Counted from the first letter of the stretch, positions 32,674-41,723 are shown. The stretch: DNA of 64,000 bases from Chloroflexia bacterium SDU3-3 (GCA_009268125.1 WBOU01000009.1:176214-240213), one strand, 5' to 3'. Translations and numbers: made by a program. The notes: generated by a model from the sequence alone, not told the origin.

Positions 32674-35561
32674 GGGCGTAGCTCCGGCACATTGCCATAG
32701 TCGGCGGGAAACTCATAGACGAGGGTGCTCCCCTTCTCGTAGCGAGGGGTTGCGTAGCGCAGCAGCGCCGGGTCGGCGAACAGCTGCTCCAGCTTCTGCT
32801 GGGTGGCCGGCTCGGGGCGCTGGGCCACATCCATCACCAGATAGCGCACGCGGTAGTGGCGGGCGATCTGCAGCAGCTTGGTGGTGTCCTCGGTAAACGG
32901 GATCATCACGGTCGGGCGCTCGGTGTACCAGTTCACCTGCCAGGGCACGCGGGTCATCAGCACGGCGTCGGGCGGGGTATGCTCGCGGATCCAGGCGTAG
33001 GCGTCGCGGTCGCCGTCGGCGTAGGTCCACTGGTGCAGCTTCACCTGGGTGAGGCTCCACGAGGGCACGACGATCTGGGCCACCAGCGCCGCCGAGAGCG
33101 CCAGCGCCAGCGGGGCCAGCCTGCCGCCGCGCCAGGATGCCACGCGGTCGTAGATACGCCAGACCGCCAGCGCGATGGCCAGCGCCAGCCAGGGCATCAG
33201 GGCCACGAAATAGCGCTCCTCGTCGGCGTGCCAGTAGAGAATGAGGAAGGCGGTGTAGGGCGCGAAGCCCAGCGCCAGCAGCCCGGCCAGATCGGCGCGG
33301 CGGCGCAGCGCGGCCAGCAGGCCCAGCGCCGCCAGCCACGCGCCCATGGCCGAAAACAGCCGCTTGTCGTCGAGGTTGGGGCGGGCGGCGGTGGGGCCGC
33401 CGCTGGGGCCGCTCAGCAGATCGCCCAGCCCAGCGGGCATGCCGTACCAGGGCGGCAGCAGGTAGTTGCGCACGGCGGCCAGGCCCGGGTCGCCCACCAC
33501 GGTGGCCAGGGCGCGGTCGAAGCCCCAGCGCAGCAGCCAGCTGCGGTCGGGCAGGCCCTGGGTCTCGCTCAGGCCCGCCTCGTCGGTGTAGATCTTGTAG
33601 ATCCAGTCGCTGTTGGGCGCGTACTTCCAGACCCAGGCGTCGCGGCTCTCGGTCGAGTAGATCAGCGAGCCGTAGATGCCACCGCTCGCCCGTGAGAGGG
33701 CCAGATTGCGCATCAGGTAGGGCGCGAGCATGCATAGCGCCACGGCAGTCCAGACCGCCAGCGGCAGCAGGCGCGGCAGCAGCGCCGCCCAGCGCCGATC
33801 GCCGCGCCCGCGCCAGAGCATGGCCAGCATCCACAGGCCCATACCCGCCGCCATAAACACGCCGTTCGAGGTCTTCTGCAGAAACATCAGGCCGGTGAGC
33901 AGCCCCAGGCCCAGCGACCACCAGCCGCCCAGTCGCTGCCACAGCGGGCGCGGCGCTTCCTGGCCCGCGCGCATGCGCTGGCCGCGCCAGTAGACCATGC
34001 CCAGCGCGGCGAAGGAGAACAGCACGAAGGGCAGATCGGTGGTGGCGTTGATCACCAGCAGCAGGAACAGGTTGCTGGTGACCAGCAGCGCCGCCGCCAG
34101 CAGGCCCACGCGGCGATCCCAGGCCCTCGCCCCGAAGCGGTAGACCAGCACGCCCAGCGCGGCGGTGAACAGCAGGTTCGGCAGCTTGGCGGCCCAGTCC
34201 ACCGCGCCGAACAGCAGGAAAAACGGCGCGATCCACACCGGCTGCATCAGCGACCATGTCTCCTGCGGGCGGGTGAGCGAGGGGTAGAGCTTGTAGAACT
34301 GCGTCACGTAGTCCACCACCCAGCCGCGCCCGCGCACCAGGTTGCGCGCCACCACCGCGTTGTCGGCGTAGTCGGCGTGGCCCACCCCCGGCATGGTGAA
34401 GATCAGGTAGGCCTCGTAGCCCAGACAGCCAGCCAGCACGAAGCCTAGCACCAGCAGCGCGCCGCGCCTGCCGCCCAGGGCGCGGCCAAGCCCCTGCGCG
34501 GCGCGGGGCAGCAGCAGCGCGCGGGGCACGAAGGCCCAGGCCGCCAGCAGCAGCGCCGCCAGCCAGAAGCATAGCTCGGCGGGGCCAGCGCCCGAGCGGG
34601 CCAGCGCCGCCGCCCGCAGGCCGCCGTAGAGCAGCCAGCCGCACAGCGCGGCCGCCATGCCCGCATCCAGCGCGGCGGGGCGCGCCAGCCGCGCCATGAA
34701 GCCCCGCAGCGGCGGCCACACCGCGCGCCAATACACCACCAGCAGCGCCAGCGCCAGCAGGCCCGCCGCCCACGGCAGCAGCGCCGCCGCCCACACCCGC
34801 GCCAGCGCCAGCGCCAGCCCGCCCAGCGCGGCCAGCGCGCCAGCCCCAGCTAGGCCCGCCCAGCGGCGGCGGCTGGCCCGCGCCAGGGCCGCGTAGCCCA
34901 GCGCCACGCCCAGCGCCAGCAGCACCAGCGGCGCGGCGGCGGGCCGCGAGGATACACCCGCCACGCGCAGGCTGGCCACGCGCAGCACCTTCTGGCGCAC
35001 GTCCTCACCGTCGCTTGTATCCGTGAAATAGTCGGGGGAGCGCAGCTCGATCTGCAGGTCGCCGCCCGAAAGCGCGGCGGGCGGGATGGCCACGCGGTGC
35101 TCGGCCCACTGCGGCGTGGGCTGGATGCTGCCCGCCGACACGCCGTTGACCAGCACCTCCACCGTGGGCTGGGCGGGCGCGCCGGGGCCGCGCAGGGCGT
35201 TGGCAGGCCAGCCCTGCGCCACCAGCGTCAGATCGGCCTGGCCAGCCGCGCCCAGGCCTGGCAGCCGCACCAGGGCGCGCTGGCGCATCCAGCGCGAGCG
35301 GTGGGTGGGCGCGTCGTCGGTCAGCTCATCCGAAAACCAGCGGCCCGCCTCGGCCTCGCGCGCGCCCAGGCCCTCGCTGGCGGGCAAGAACAGCCGGTCG
35401 CCCAGCCAGCCCACGGCCAGGCTGGCGCGCGGCGGGGCCAGGTAGCCCAGCAGGCCCGCCAGCAGCCCCAGCGCCAGCGCGCAGCCCACCCCCCAGTCAA
35501 AAAGACGCGCCAGCGTCAAAAGACGGGCGCGGGAAAGTCCCATGTTGTCGGTTGTTTCCAT
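32670..35561 (-). CDS. Very large polytopic GT39/PMT-like membrane protein
   Basis: 963 residues. An N-terminal part with one TM plus a jelly-roll-like beta domain (residues about 50-200, containing VLVNGVSAGSIQPTP) is followed by many transmembrane segments. The GT-C type loop is VGHADYADNAVVARNLVRGRGWVVDY. The C-terminal soluble domain has YAWIREHTPPDAVLMTRVPW and RYLVMDVAQ. Probably a polyprenyl-phosphate-sugar dependent transferase; the donor is unknown. ATG at 35561 chosen (alternative 35543); upstream open frame lacks family features. First gene of the operon with GT4 and the dehydrogenase. Confidence 0.85.
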   Translation of the reverse strand: METTDNMGLSRARLLTLARLFDWGVGCALALGLLAGLLGYLAPPRASLAVGWLGDRLFLPASEGLGAREAEAGRWFSDELTDDAPTHRSRWMRQRALVRLPGLGAAGQADLTLVAQGWPANALRGPGAPAQPTVEVLVNGVSAGSIQPTPQWAEHRVAIPPAALSGGDLQIELRSPDYFTDTSDGEDVRQKVLRVASLRVAGVSSRPAAAPLVLLALGVALGYAALARASRRRWAGLAGAGALAALGGLALALARVWAAALLPWAAGLLALALLVVYWRAVWPPLRGFMARLARPAALDAGMAAALCGWLLYGGLRAAALARSGAGPAELCFWLAALLLAAWAFVPRALLLPRAAQGLGRALGGRRGALLVLGFVLAGCLGYEAYLIFTMPGVGHADYADNAVVARNLVRGRGWVVDYVTQFYKLYPSLTRPQETWSLMQPVWIAPFFLLFGAVDWAAKLPNLLFTAALGVLVYRFGARAWDRRVGLLAAALLVTSNLFLLLVINATTDLPFVLFSFAALGMVYWRGQRMRAGQEAPRPLWQRLGGWWSLGLGLLTGLMFLQKTSNGVFMAAGMGLWMLAMLWRGRGDRRWAALLPRLLPLAVWTAVALCMLAPYLMRNLALSRASGGIYGSLIYSTESRDAWVWKYAPNSDWIYKIYTDEAGLSETQGLPDRSWLLRWGFDRALATVVGDPGLAAVRNYLLPPWYGMPAGLGDLLSGPSGGPTAARPNLDDKRLFSAMGAWLAALGLLAALRRRADLAGLLALGFAPYTAFLILYWHADEERYFVALMPWLALAIALAVWRIYDRVASWRGGRLAPLALALSAALVAQIVVPSWSLTQVKLHQWTYADGDRDAYAWIREHTPPDAVLMTRVPWQVNWYTERPTVMIPFTEDTTKLLQIARHYRVRYLVMDVAQRPEPATQQKLEQLFADPALLRYATPRYEKGSTLVYEFPADYGNVPELRP

Positions 35562-35687
35562 ATGCACGCCGCGTATTATACCGCGAAGTGCCAGATCTGC
35601 TGATAGCGCCGCGCTGAGACCAGCCTGAGCCGCAAATCGCTGGGATCTCACCAAATACTCAGAAACATTTAATCGTGGCACAGCATA

Positions 35688-35696
35688 TGCTATAAT
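35688..35696 (+). promoter_or_regulatory. Extended -10 promoter of the 74-residue gene
   Basis: TGCTATAAT (35688-35696). The start codon is 78 nt downstream. The -35 is not convincing. Confidence 0.6.
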
Positions 35697-35773
35697 ATCC
35701 TCACCTCGAGAAGAGAGATTATGTATAACTGCGGGGTAGAAAAACGCGGGAATGCTGCGTTCAGGAGGCATGT

Positions 35774-35998
35774 ATGTCAGCAGTTGAGATCGACTCGCTG
35801 ATCATTCGGCTGTTGCCAAAAGTTCTTGCCGACCGCGATCTTGGCGACGGTCGGATCTTCACCAAACTTCACCTTAACCACCTGTGGGCGCTGAGCTGCA
35901 TGTACGCCGGCGAGTGCTACGACGAGGAGCTGCTGGCCCAGCGTGTCCCCTACCACCTGCCGCCCCAGGTTCAGATGGTGCGCGAGGTCGGCACCTAG
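35774..35998 (+). CDS. Small conserved-looking hypothetical protein
   Basis: 74 residues, about 8.5 kDa, no hydrophobic segment, one Cys pair (LSCMYAGECYDEE). Mostly helical, with a Leu/Val-rich N-terminus. It has every sign of a real gene: AGGAGG ribosome site 6 nt before the ATG, its own promoter and its own terminator. No family recognised and no neighbour in the same direction within 3 kb. Confidence 0.75.
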   Translation: MSAVEIDSLIIRLLPKVLADRDLGDGRIFTKLHLNHLWALSCMYAGECYDEELLAQRVPYHLPPQVQMVREVGT

Positions 35999-36021
35999 CC
36001 GCCGCCACAGCGCATACGAAA

Positions 36022-36057
36022 GCCCAGGCTCGCCACGACGCGAACCTGGGCCTTTTT
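36022..36057. terminator. Terminator
   Basis: 12-bp stem with one mismatch (36022-36033 with 36040-36051), 6-nt loop, followed by TTTTT on the plus strand; the minus strand ends TTTCG, so it may also serve the opposing dehydrogenase gene. Confidence 0.85.
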
Positions 36058-36070
36058 GCGCCCTGCGACC

Positions 36071-37225
36071 CTACCAGGCCGCCTGCAGCAGCGCCAGGAT
36101 GTCCCCGGCGCTGGCCTCGCGCGGGTTGGAGAAGATCGCCGCATCCACCAGCGCCGTCTCGGCCAGGGCGGGCAGCGCCTCCTCGGGGATCTCTAGGCTG
36201 CGCAGCCGCATGGGCAGCCCGCAGTCCTGGGCCAGCGCGCGCACCGCGTCGATCCCATCCTCGATCACGTGCTCCTCGGGGCGGCCCCCGGCGTTCACGC
36301 CCAGCGCGCGGGACACCCGCACCAGCCGGTTGGGCACCACCGCGCTGTTGAAGCGCATGCCGTGCGGCAGCAGGATGGCGTTCACCGTGCCGTGGTGGAC
36401 GGGGAACACCCCGCCGACCGCGTGCGCCATGGCGTGCACCACGCCCAGCATGCTGCTGGAGAAGGCCATGCCCGCGATGCACGAGCCGATCAGCAGCTGG
36501 CCGCGCGCGAACTGGTCCTCGGGGGTGAAGGTGGCGGCGCGCAGGTTGTTGGCGATCAGGTCGATGGCCTGCAGCGCCAGCGGCTCGCTGATCGGGTTCG
36601 ACTCGCGCGAGAGGAACGACTCGATCGCGTGGGTCAGCGCATCCATGCCGGTGGCGCTGGTGATCGGCGGCGGCAGCTCGCGCGTGGTCTCGGGGTCGAG
36701 GATGGCCACCTCGGGGGAGAGGTAGGGGCTGGAAAAGGTGAGCTTGAGCTGCTGCTCCTCGTCGCGGATGACGGCGAAGGGCGTGACCTCGCTGCCGGTG
36801 CCGCCCGTGGTGGGGATGGCGATCATGGGGGTGAGCGCGCGCTCCAGGACGTTGTAGCCCTCGTAGTCGCGCAGCTGGCCGCCCTCGGTCAGCAGGATGC
36901 GCATGGCCTTGGCGGTGTCCAGCGGCGAGCCGCCGCCCAGCCCCACCACGATATCGGCCTGGGCCTGCCGCGCCGCCGCCGCGGCCCGCTCTACCGCCGC
37001 CACCGACGAGTTAGCGGGCACATCGCAGAAGATCCCCACCACCTCGGCGCTGCCGCCGATGCCGCGCACCACGCGGTCGAGCAGGCCCGAGCGCTGGAGG
37101 CCAGCGTCGCTGACGATAAACACGCGGCGCGCGCCGCGCTGGGCTATCTCGTGGCCCAGCTCATCCACCAGGCCCTGGCGGTAGAGCACACGGGGCCGCA
37201 CCTGAAACTCAAAGAAGTCTGGCAT
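36071..37225 (-). CDS. Iron-containing alcohol dehydrogenase
   Basis: 384 residues, group III ADH. NAD-binding GGGSPLDTAKAM, IPTTGGTGSEVTPF, and the metal-binding region SMLGVVHAMAHAVGGVFPVHHG with the conserved His residues; the fourth ligand, Asp, is in the PLALQAIDLIANNL region. Family enzymes act on primary alcohols, lactaldehyde, 1,3-propanediol or butanol. The ATG at 37225 is preferred over 37231 because AGGAG then lies 7 nt upstream. Single gene, no alcohol-related neighbours. Confidence 0.93.
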   Translation of the reverse strand: MPDFFEFQVRPRVLYRQGLVDELGHEIAQRGARRVFIVSDAGLQRSGLLDRVVRGIGGSAEVVGIFCDVPANSSVAAVERAAAAARQAQADIVVGLGGGSPLDTAKAMRILLTEGGQLRDYEGYNVLERALTPMIAIPTTGGTGSEVTPFAVIRDEEQQLKLTFSSPYLSPEVAILDPETTRELPPPITSATGMDALTHAIESFLSRESNPISEPLALQAIDLIANNLRAATFTPEDQFARGQLLIGSCIAGMAFSSSMLGVVHAMAHAVGGVFPVHHGTVNAILLPHGMRFNSAVVPNRLVRVSRALGVNAGGRPEEHVIEDGIDAVRALAQDCGLPMRLRSLEIPEEALPALAETALVDAAIFSNPREASAGDILALLQAAW

Positions 37226-37441
37226 CTCCATGCTCCTGGGGTGATACTCGCGATCGCTTTAGCCGGGGCGTGCAAGCTCCCTCCGGGGATGGGGCCGATG
37301 CCCCCTTTTCCGCCTCCGCACGCTATGCGCCGCTGTGAAACGATGCCACATGCAGCGTTCTTATGCTCATTATATGCGTGCAGATAGGCGAGACAAGGGG
37401 GCTTTTCTGAGAATACGGGTAGGAATCTGCGCGGGGATCAT

Positions 37442-37493
37442 GGCTGGGGCGCTGCGGCGGCGGGAAACCCTGCGCCGCCGCAGCGCCCCAGCC
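37442..37493 (-). terminator. Perfect 21-bp terminator-like hairpin
   Basis: 37442-37462 pairs without mismatch with 37473-37493, 10-nt loop. It lies 3 nt after the stop of the CpXC gene. No T-run, so it may be a transcript-protecting structure rather than a classic terminator. Confidence 0.75.
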
Positions 37494-37495
37494 GA

Positions 37496-38701
37496 TCAGA
37501 TCATGCCGGCCTGCACCTGGCTGAGCAGCTGGCGCTGCTGGTCGGCGCGCTGGGCCGATGCCTCGTCGCCACGGCTGCGGGCGGCGGCGATGTAGACATC
37601 CAGGGCTTGCTGGGCCACGCTGGTGAGCAGCGCGGGGTGGGCCAGCAGTGCGCGCTCCAGCGCATCGGTGTCGGCGGCGGCCAGCAGATCTTGCAGGGCC
37701 TTGGTCAGCGCCTCGTCGCCCAGCAGGATGGCACGCATGGCAGCCAGCGCGTCGGCGCGGTCCTCGATCAGGGTGGCCAGCCGCTCGTTGCCCTCCTCCA
37801 GCGTGCGCTCGATCCGCGCCGAGAGCAGCTCGTCGATCTGCGGCTCCAGCAGCAGCGGGAAGATCCGGATGGCCTCCATCAGCGTGGCGTCGGATGCGGT
37901 CTGCAGCAGGGCCTGGTATGCGCCGTCGGGGATGTCGGCCAGGCCGGGGGCGGGCTGGTCGGGGGCGGCCAGGGCGGGCAGGGCGGCATCGTGGCCCGAG
38001 CGCAGGGCGGCCAGGGCGGTGCGCAGCCCGTGCAGCGCGGTGGAGAGGTCGCGGTCGCCCTGGTTGAAGGCGTCGTCGGCCAGCTGGCGCAGCTGCTCGT
38101 CGGCGTCCTCGCCCAGCAGGCGCGGGTTGTCGTGCACGATGGCGCGCAGCTGCTCGGGGGTGCTGGCGGCCAGGGCCTGGGTGATCGCCGCCGAGATCGC
38201 GGGGCCAGTGCGGCGGGCCGGGGCGGGCCGGGGCGCAGGCGCGGCGGCGGCGGGCGTGTCGGGCATGGGGATGGGCTTGCCAAAGCTGGGCTTGCCGCCG
38301 ACCCGCGTGATCTGGCGGCGCACCAGGGCGCGGCGCAGGCCCTCGATCTCCTGGTGCACCTGCACGTCGCCCAGGTAGGGCAGCTGCGACTCCTCGGGCA
38401 GGGCGTCGGCCAGGCTATAGATCAGGGCCTGCGCCCGCTCGCGCCAGCGGTACTCCTCCTGCCCGGCGGGCACGGCGAAGTGCACCCGCCGCCGCACCGG
38501 GTCGTGGTAGAGCAGCTCGACCTGCGACTGGTTGGGTGCGCCGCACTGCGGGCAGGGGGCCATGTCCAGCTCGCCGTCGAGCAGCTGCTGGTCGAGGTCG
38601 GGGCGCTCGCCCGCATCCACGATCACCCAGGCCTCAACCTCGATTGGTGCGCCGCAGGCCGCGCACGTGAGGCGTATCCACTCCTGCGCCGAGATCGCCA
38701 T
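37496..38701 (-). CDS. CpXC-domain protein of unknown function
   Basis: 401 residues. The N-terminus is a CpXC zinc-ribbon (LTCAACGAPIEVE, then MAPCPQCGAPNQ; CxxC pairs near residues 13-16 and 50-53). Residues 60-130 are a beta/helical domain (HFAVPAGQEEYRWRERA). Residues 150-400 are a helical, Ala/Leu/Asp-rich region with repeating 'ALA..ALL' blocks. Function unknown; AAGGATG at 10 nt before ATG. Confidence 0.85.
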   Translation of the reverse strand: MAISAQEWIRLTCAACGAPIEVEAWVIVDAGERPDLDQQLLDGELDMAPCPQCGAPNQSQVELLYHDPVRRRVHFAVPAGQEEYRWRERAQALIYSLADALPEESQLPYLGDVQVHQEIEGLRRALVRRQITRVGGKPSFGKPIPMPDTPAAAAPAPRPAPARRTGPAISAAITQALAASTPEQLRAIVHDNPRLLGEDADEQLRQLADDAFNQGDRDLSTALHGLRTALAALRSGHDAALPALAAPDQPAPGLADIPDGAYQALLQTASDATLMEAIRIFPLLLEPQIDELLSARIERTLEEGNERLATLIEDRADALAAMRAILLGDEALTKALQDLLAAADTDALERALLAHPALLTSVAQQALDVYIAAARSRGDEASAQRADQQRQLLSQVQAGMI

Positions 38702-38826
38702 AGCTCATCCTTTCTACTTGCTCATCGCATGATAGCAGATTCTGCGCGCCGATGCTGCGGGGAAACGGATACCTCGATGGCACAGGGGGAGGCGAATACC
38801 ACGAAGGCACGAAGGGGAAAAGCGGC

Positions 38827-38900
38827 CATGGTGCAAGCCCGACCTGCCATGGTGCAAGCCCGACCTGCCATGGTGCAAGCCCGACCTGCCATGGTGCAAG
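38827..38900. repeat. 21-bp tandem repeat, 3.5 copies
   Basis: Unit CATGGTGCAAGCCCGACCTGC at 38827-38847, 38848-38868, 38869-38889 and a partial fourth; units identical, abutting foldback A. Confidence 0.9.
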
Positions 38901-38901
38901 G

Positions 38902-38950
38902 GTCGAGCCGACCGTAGGCAATGCTTGGAGCGTTGCCCGGTCGGCCCGAC
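38902..38950. repeat. 49-nt foldback repeat A, copy 3
   Basis: Arms GTCGAGCCGACCG (38902-38914) and CGGTCGGCCCGAC (38938-38950). Position 6 is G-C; position 5 is an A-C mismatch. Confidence 0.85.
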
Positions 38951-39109
38951 CAGCTGCGGCTTCGATGATAGCTGAAGATGACACCCATCACATAATGCAC
39001 GCTTAACCATTCGCAGTCGGCTGCCGCTCATTGCGCCTGGGCGGCATCGCCTACCCACCCGATGCCTACGGCCCGCAACAATGCGCTCCACGCCGCGCAT
39101 CGGCATCAT

Positions 39110-39190
39110 CGAACACCCCTGCGATGCGCACGATGCCCACGGCGCGGGCGGGCACGAGACCCGCCCCTACAACAATGATTGCATCGCTGG
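39110..39190. repeat. Repeat module C, copy 2
   Basis: GGCGCGGGCGGGCACGAGAC then CCGCCCCTACAACAATGATT; corresponds to 22370-22450. Confidence 0.7.
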
Positions 39191-39296
39191 CAGGGCATGA
39201 CCGCTGGGGTCACGTGGTCAGGCATCCGCATGCCCAATGGCTGAAAACGGCCAACTGTCGCGCATGGGTCGGTGCGCGGTTTTTCGCCAACGGCCT

Positions 39297-39345
39297 CGCC
39301 CATCCAGCGAAGGTGCCGCGCGCGACGGCTGGCCATAATCCGCAC
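39297..39345. repeat. Repeat module D, copy 2
   Basis: CTCGCCCATCCAGCGAAGG ... GGCTGGCCATAATC; corresponds to 22719-22772. Confidence 0.6.
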
Positions 39346-39422
39346 CGAAGCGGTAGAGCATCGCCTCACGCGGCGGCCTATGTTCTCTTAAAAAAGCGGC
39401 CAGCGGCGTGCGCATGGCCTAT

Positions 39423-39452
39423 TTGACGGGAAAAGAGGCGCTCCTCTACAAT
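39423..39452 (+). promoter_or_regulatory. Promoter of the GT39-like gene, predicted leaderless
   Basis: TTGACG (39423-39428), 18-nt spacer, TACAAT (39447-39452), then only seven bases to ATG at 39460. Same spacing as the SDR promoter. Confidence 0.75.
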
Positions 39453-39459
39453 CGGGGCT

Positions 39460-41649
39460 ATGAAAGCAACGATCAACACACGCGGCGCGACGCTGCGACG
39501 ACATCTGCCCGCCATGGGCGCTGCGGTCATCATGGCCGCGAGCCTGCTGCGGCTGTACCGCCTGGGCGCGCAGAGCCTGTGGCTGGATGAGGGCGGCACC
39601 TGGGCCGAGGTGACGGGCAAGGGCTGGGGGCAGCTGGCCCAAGATCTCTTCGCGGGAACGGCGGGCTACCCGCTGTACCACCTGCTGATGAAGGCCTGGG
39701 TGGCGCTGGCGGGCGACAGCGAGTGGTCGCTGCGGCTGCCCTCGGCGCTGGCCGGGGTGGCCATGGTGGCCGCGCTGATGTCCGCCGCCCGCGAGCTGGC
39801 CCGCGCCAGCGGGGCCGACGGGCCTGGCCAGGCGCGCTGCGGGCTGGCCGCCGGGGCGGTGGCGGCGATCTCGCCCTACGCGCTGTGGCACGCGCAGGAC
39901 GCCAAGGTCTACAGCCTGCTGATGCTGACGATGGCGCTGCTGCTGTGGGCGGCGCTGCGGGCGCTGCGGCTGCGCAGCCTGCGGGCATGGGCCGCCGTGG
40001 GCGCGCTGCTGCTGGTCAGCCTGTTCGTGCACCGGCTGGCGCTGCTGGCGGTGGCCGGGCTGCTGCTGGGGCTGGGCTGGGGCGGTCTGGCCGCTGGCGG
40101 CGGCATCTACCTGCCCGCGCTGCGCAGGCGCGGCGGGCTGGGGCTGAGCGCCGCGCTGGCCGCGCTGGGCCTGGGGGCGGGCGGCCTGGGCGTATGGGGG
40201 CTGGCCAGCGCGATCGAGACCAATGGCTGGCACGAGAGCGGGCACGCCGCCGCCGCGCCGCTGGAGAGCGTGTGGCTGAACCTGATGCACTTCGCGCTGG
40301 ACCGTGGCGACCTAGGCGGCTGGCTGGGCGTGCCGCTGGCGCTGTGGGCCGCGCCCGCGCTGGCGCTGGGCGCGTGGGGGCTGGCGCTGCTGGGCCGGGC
40401 CGCGCGGCGCGGCGCCGGGGCCGCCGCCGTGGTGGGCGCGGCGCTGCTGCCGCTGCTGCTGTTCGCGCTGGCGCTGTTGCGCAGCCCGGTGTACGAGCCG
40501 CGCTACGCCGCCGTGGCCTTCCCGGCCTGGGCTATGCTGGTGGCCTGGCCGCTGGGGCAGGCCAGGGGCGGCGAGCGGGCCGCCGCGCTGGCGCTGGGCG
40601 CGGCGCTGCTGGGCGTGAATGCCGCCGCGCTGGCCCAGCCGGTGCACGGCCAGTTCAGCGGCGCGCCGGTGAAGGAGCAGTGGCGCGAGGGTGTGGCCGC
40701 CATCGCCGCCGAGGCCCACCCCGACGACCTGCTGGTGGTGCACCCCTACTACACCGAGGTGATGTGGCGCTACTACGCCAGCCGTGTGACTCCCGACCCG
40801 CTGCCCGCGCCCAGGGTGTTCGACATCTACGGCCAGGGCAACTGCGTGGAGGAAAACCGGGGCAACGCGGCGGCCATCCGCGAGTGCTACCGCCGCGCCT
40901 ACGACGACCCATTCAACCAATTCGCCGAGGGCAAGAAGCGCGCCCTGCTGCTGATCGCGCCCGACCACGCCGCCACGATCGACCCGCCCAAGAAGCTGGC
41001 CGACCTGGAGTCCGACTACGCGGCGGGCTACATCCAGCAGCGGCCCGCCAAGGATGACGCCTACGGCTCGGTGGGGCTGCGCTTCGCCATCCCGCAGCGC
41101 TCGTGGCCGTGCGGCGGGCAAACGTTTGTGGGCGTGGAGACCATGTGCCAGAGCTACCCCGAGTTCTACCGCAGCGGCCACAGCAGCCGCGCGCCCGCGC
41201 CAGCGGTGGCGCTGGAAGCGACCTTCGGCGGGCTGATCACGCTGCGCGGCTACAGCGTGGACATGTTCGGCGGCGCGGCGCGGCCCGGCGGGGCACTGCC
41301 CGTGACGCTGTACTGGCAGGCGGCCAGCCCGGTCGACCGGCCCTACAGCATGTTCCTGCACCTGTGCCGCGACTGCGCGCTGCCGCCGCTGGCCGCCAAC
41401 GACGGCCCGCCGCTGCACGGCTACCCCGACGCTGGCCTGACCAACACATGGGAGGTGGGCTACCCCGTCCACGACGAGCGCAGCATCGCGCTGCCCGCCG
41501 ACCTGGCGCCCGGGCGCTACACACTGCTGCTGGGCATCTACCCCGCCGACAACCCCGCCGAGGCGGCGCGGCTGCCGGTGGCCAGCGCGCGGGGCCAGGT
41601 GCTGGGCGGCACGCGGCTGGTGCTGGGCCAGGTGGAGATCAGCAGGTAG
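39460..41649 (+). CDS. GT39/PMT-like polytopic glycosyltransferase
   Basis: 729 residues. The first lumenal loop has LWLDEGGTWAEVTGKGW, with the Asp-Glu pair typical of the GT-C catalytic loop of the PMT/ArnT type, then YPLYHLLMKAWVAL. About 11-12 TM helices follow, then a large C-terminal domain with YYTEVMWRYYASRVTP, a QRPAKDDAYGSVG stretch, and a beta-rich LLLGIYPADNPAEAARLPV end. Strong candidate for sugar transfer from a polyprenyl donor; acceptor unknown. Confidence 0.88.
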   Translation: MKATINTRGATLRRHLPAMGAAVIMAASLLRLYRLGAQSLWLDEGGTWAEVTGKGWGQLAQDLFAGTAGYPLYHLLMKAWVALAGDSEWSLRLPSALAGVAMVAALMSAARELARASGADGPGQARCGLAAGAVAAISPYALWHAQDAKVYSLLMLTMALLLWAALRALRLRSLRAWAAVGALLLVSLFVHRLALLAVAGLLLGLGWGGLAAGGGIYLPALRRRGGLGLSAALAALGLGAGGLGVWGLASAIETNGWHESGHAAAAPLESVWLNLMHFALDRGDLGGWLGVPLALWAAPALALGAWGLALLGRAARRGAGAAAVVGAALLPLLLFALALLRSPVYEPRYAAVAFPAWAMLVAWPLGQARGGERAAALALGAALLGVNAAALAQPVHGQFSGAPVKEQWREGVAAIAAEAHPDDLLVVHPYYTEVMWRYYASRVTPDPLPAPRVFDIYGQGNCVEENRGNAAAIRECYRRAYDDPFNQFAEGKKRALLLIAPDHAATIDPPKKLADLESDYAAGYIQQRPAKDDAYGSVGLRFAIPQRSWPCGGQTFVGVETMCQSYPEFYRSGHSSRAPAPAVALEATFGGLITLRGYSVDMFGGAARPGGALPVTLYWQAASPVDRPYSMFLHLCRDCALPPLAANDGPPLHGYPDAGLTNTWEVGYPVHDERSIALPADLAPGRYTLLLGIYPADNPAEAARLPVASARGQVLGGTRLVLGQVEISR

Positions 41650-41653
41650 CAAA

Positions 41654-41684
41654 AGGGCGGCCACATGCGGCATGTGGTCGCCCT
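41654..41684 (-). terminator. Terminator of the membrane GT2 gene
   Basis: 14-bp stem with one G-T (41654-41667 with 41671-41684), 3-nt loop, followed on the minus strand by TTTT. Also 5 nt after the GT39-like stop, so may act on both. Confidence 0.75.
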
Positions 41685-41723
41685 GCTGGTCACAATCGGT
41701 TCTTCGCGCCTTCGTGGTATTGG

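Larger units (their letters stand above)
38702..39422. other. Repeat island 3 (no genes)
   Basis: About 720 bases with an ACCACGAAGGCACGAAG word, a 21-bp tandem repeat, foldback A copy 3, module C copy 2 and module D copy 2. No coding sequence supported. Confidence 0.7.

Noticed and set aside
32713..34794. A 693-codon minus frame inside the giant membrane protein gene
   Set aside because: Different frame on the same strand; Gly/Ala/Arg-rich shadow without TM pattern.
38827..38900. Possible CRISPR-like array
   Set aside because: Units are directly adjacent without spacers and only 21 bp; no cas gene present.
38752..39009. Small frames reading through the 21-bp tandem repeat
   Set aside because: Peptide is only the translated repeat and changes frame outside it; no start signals.
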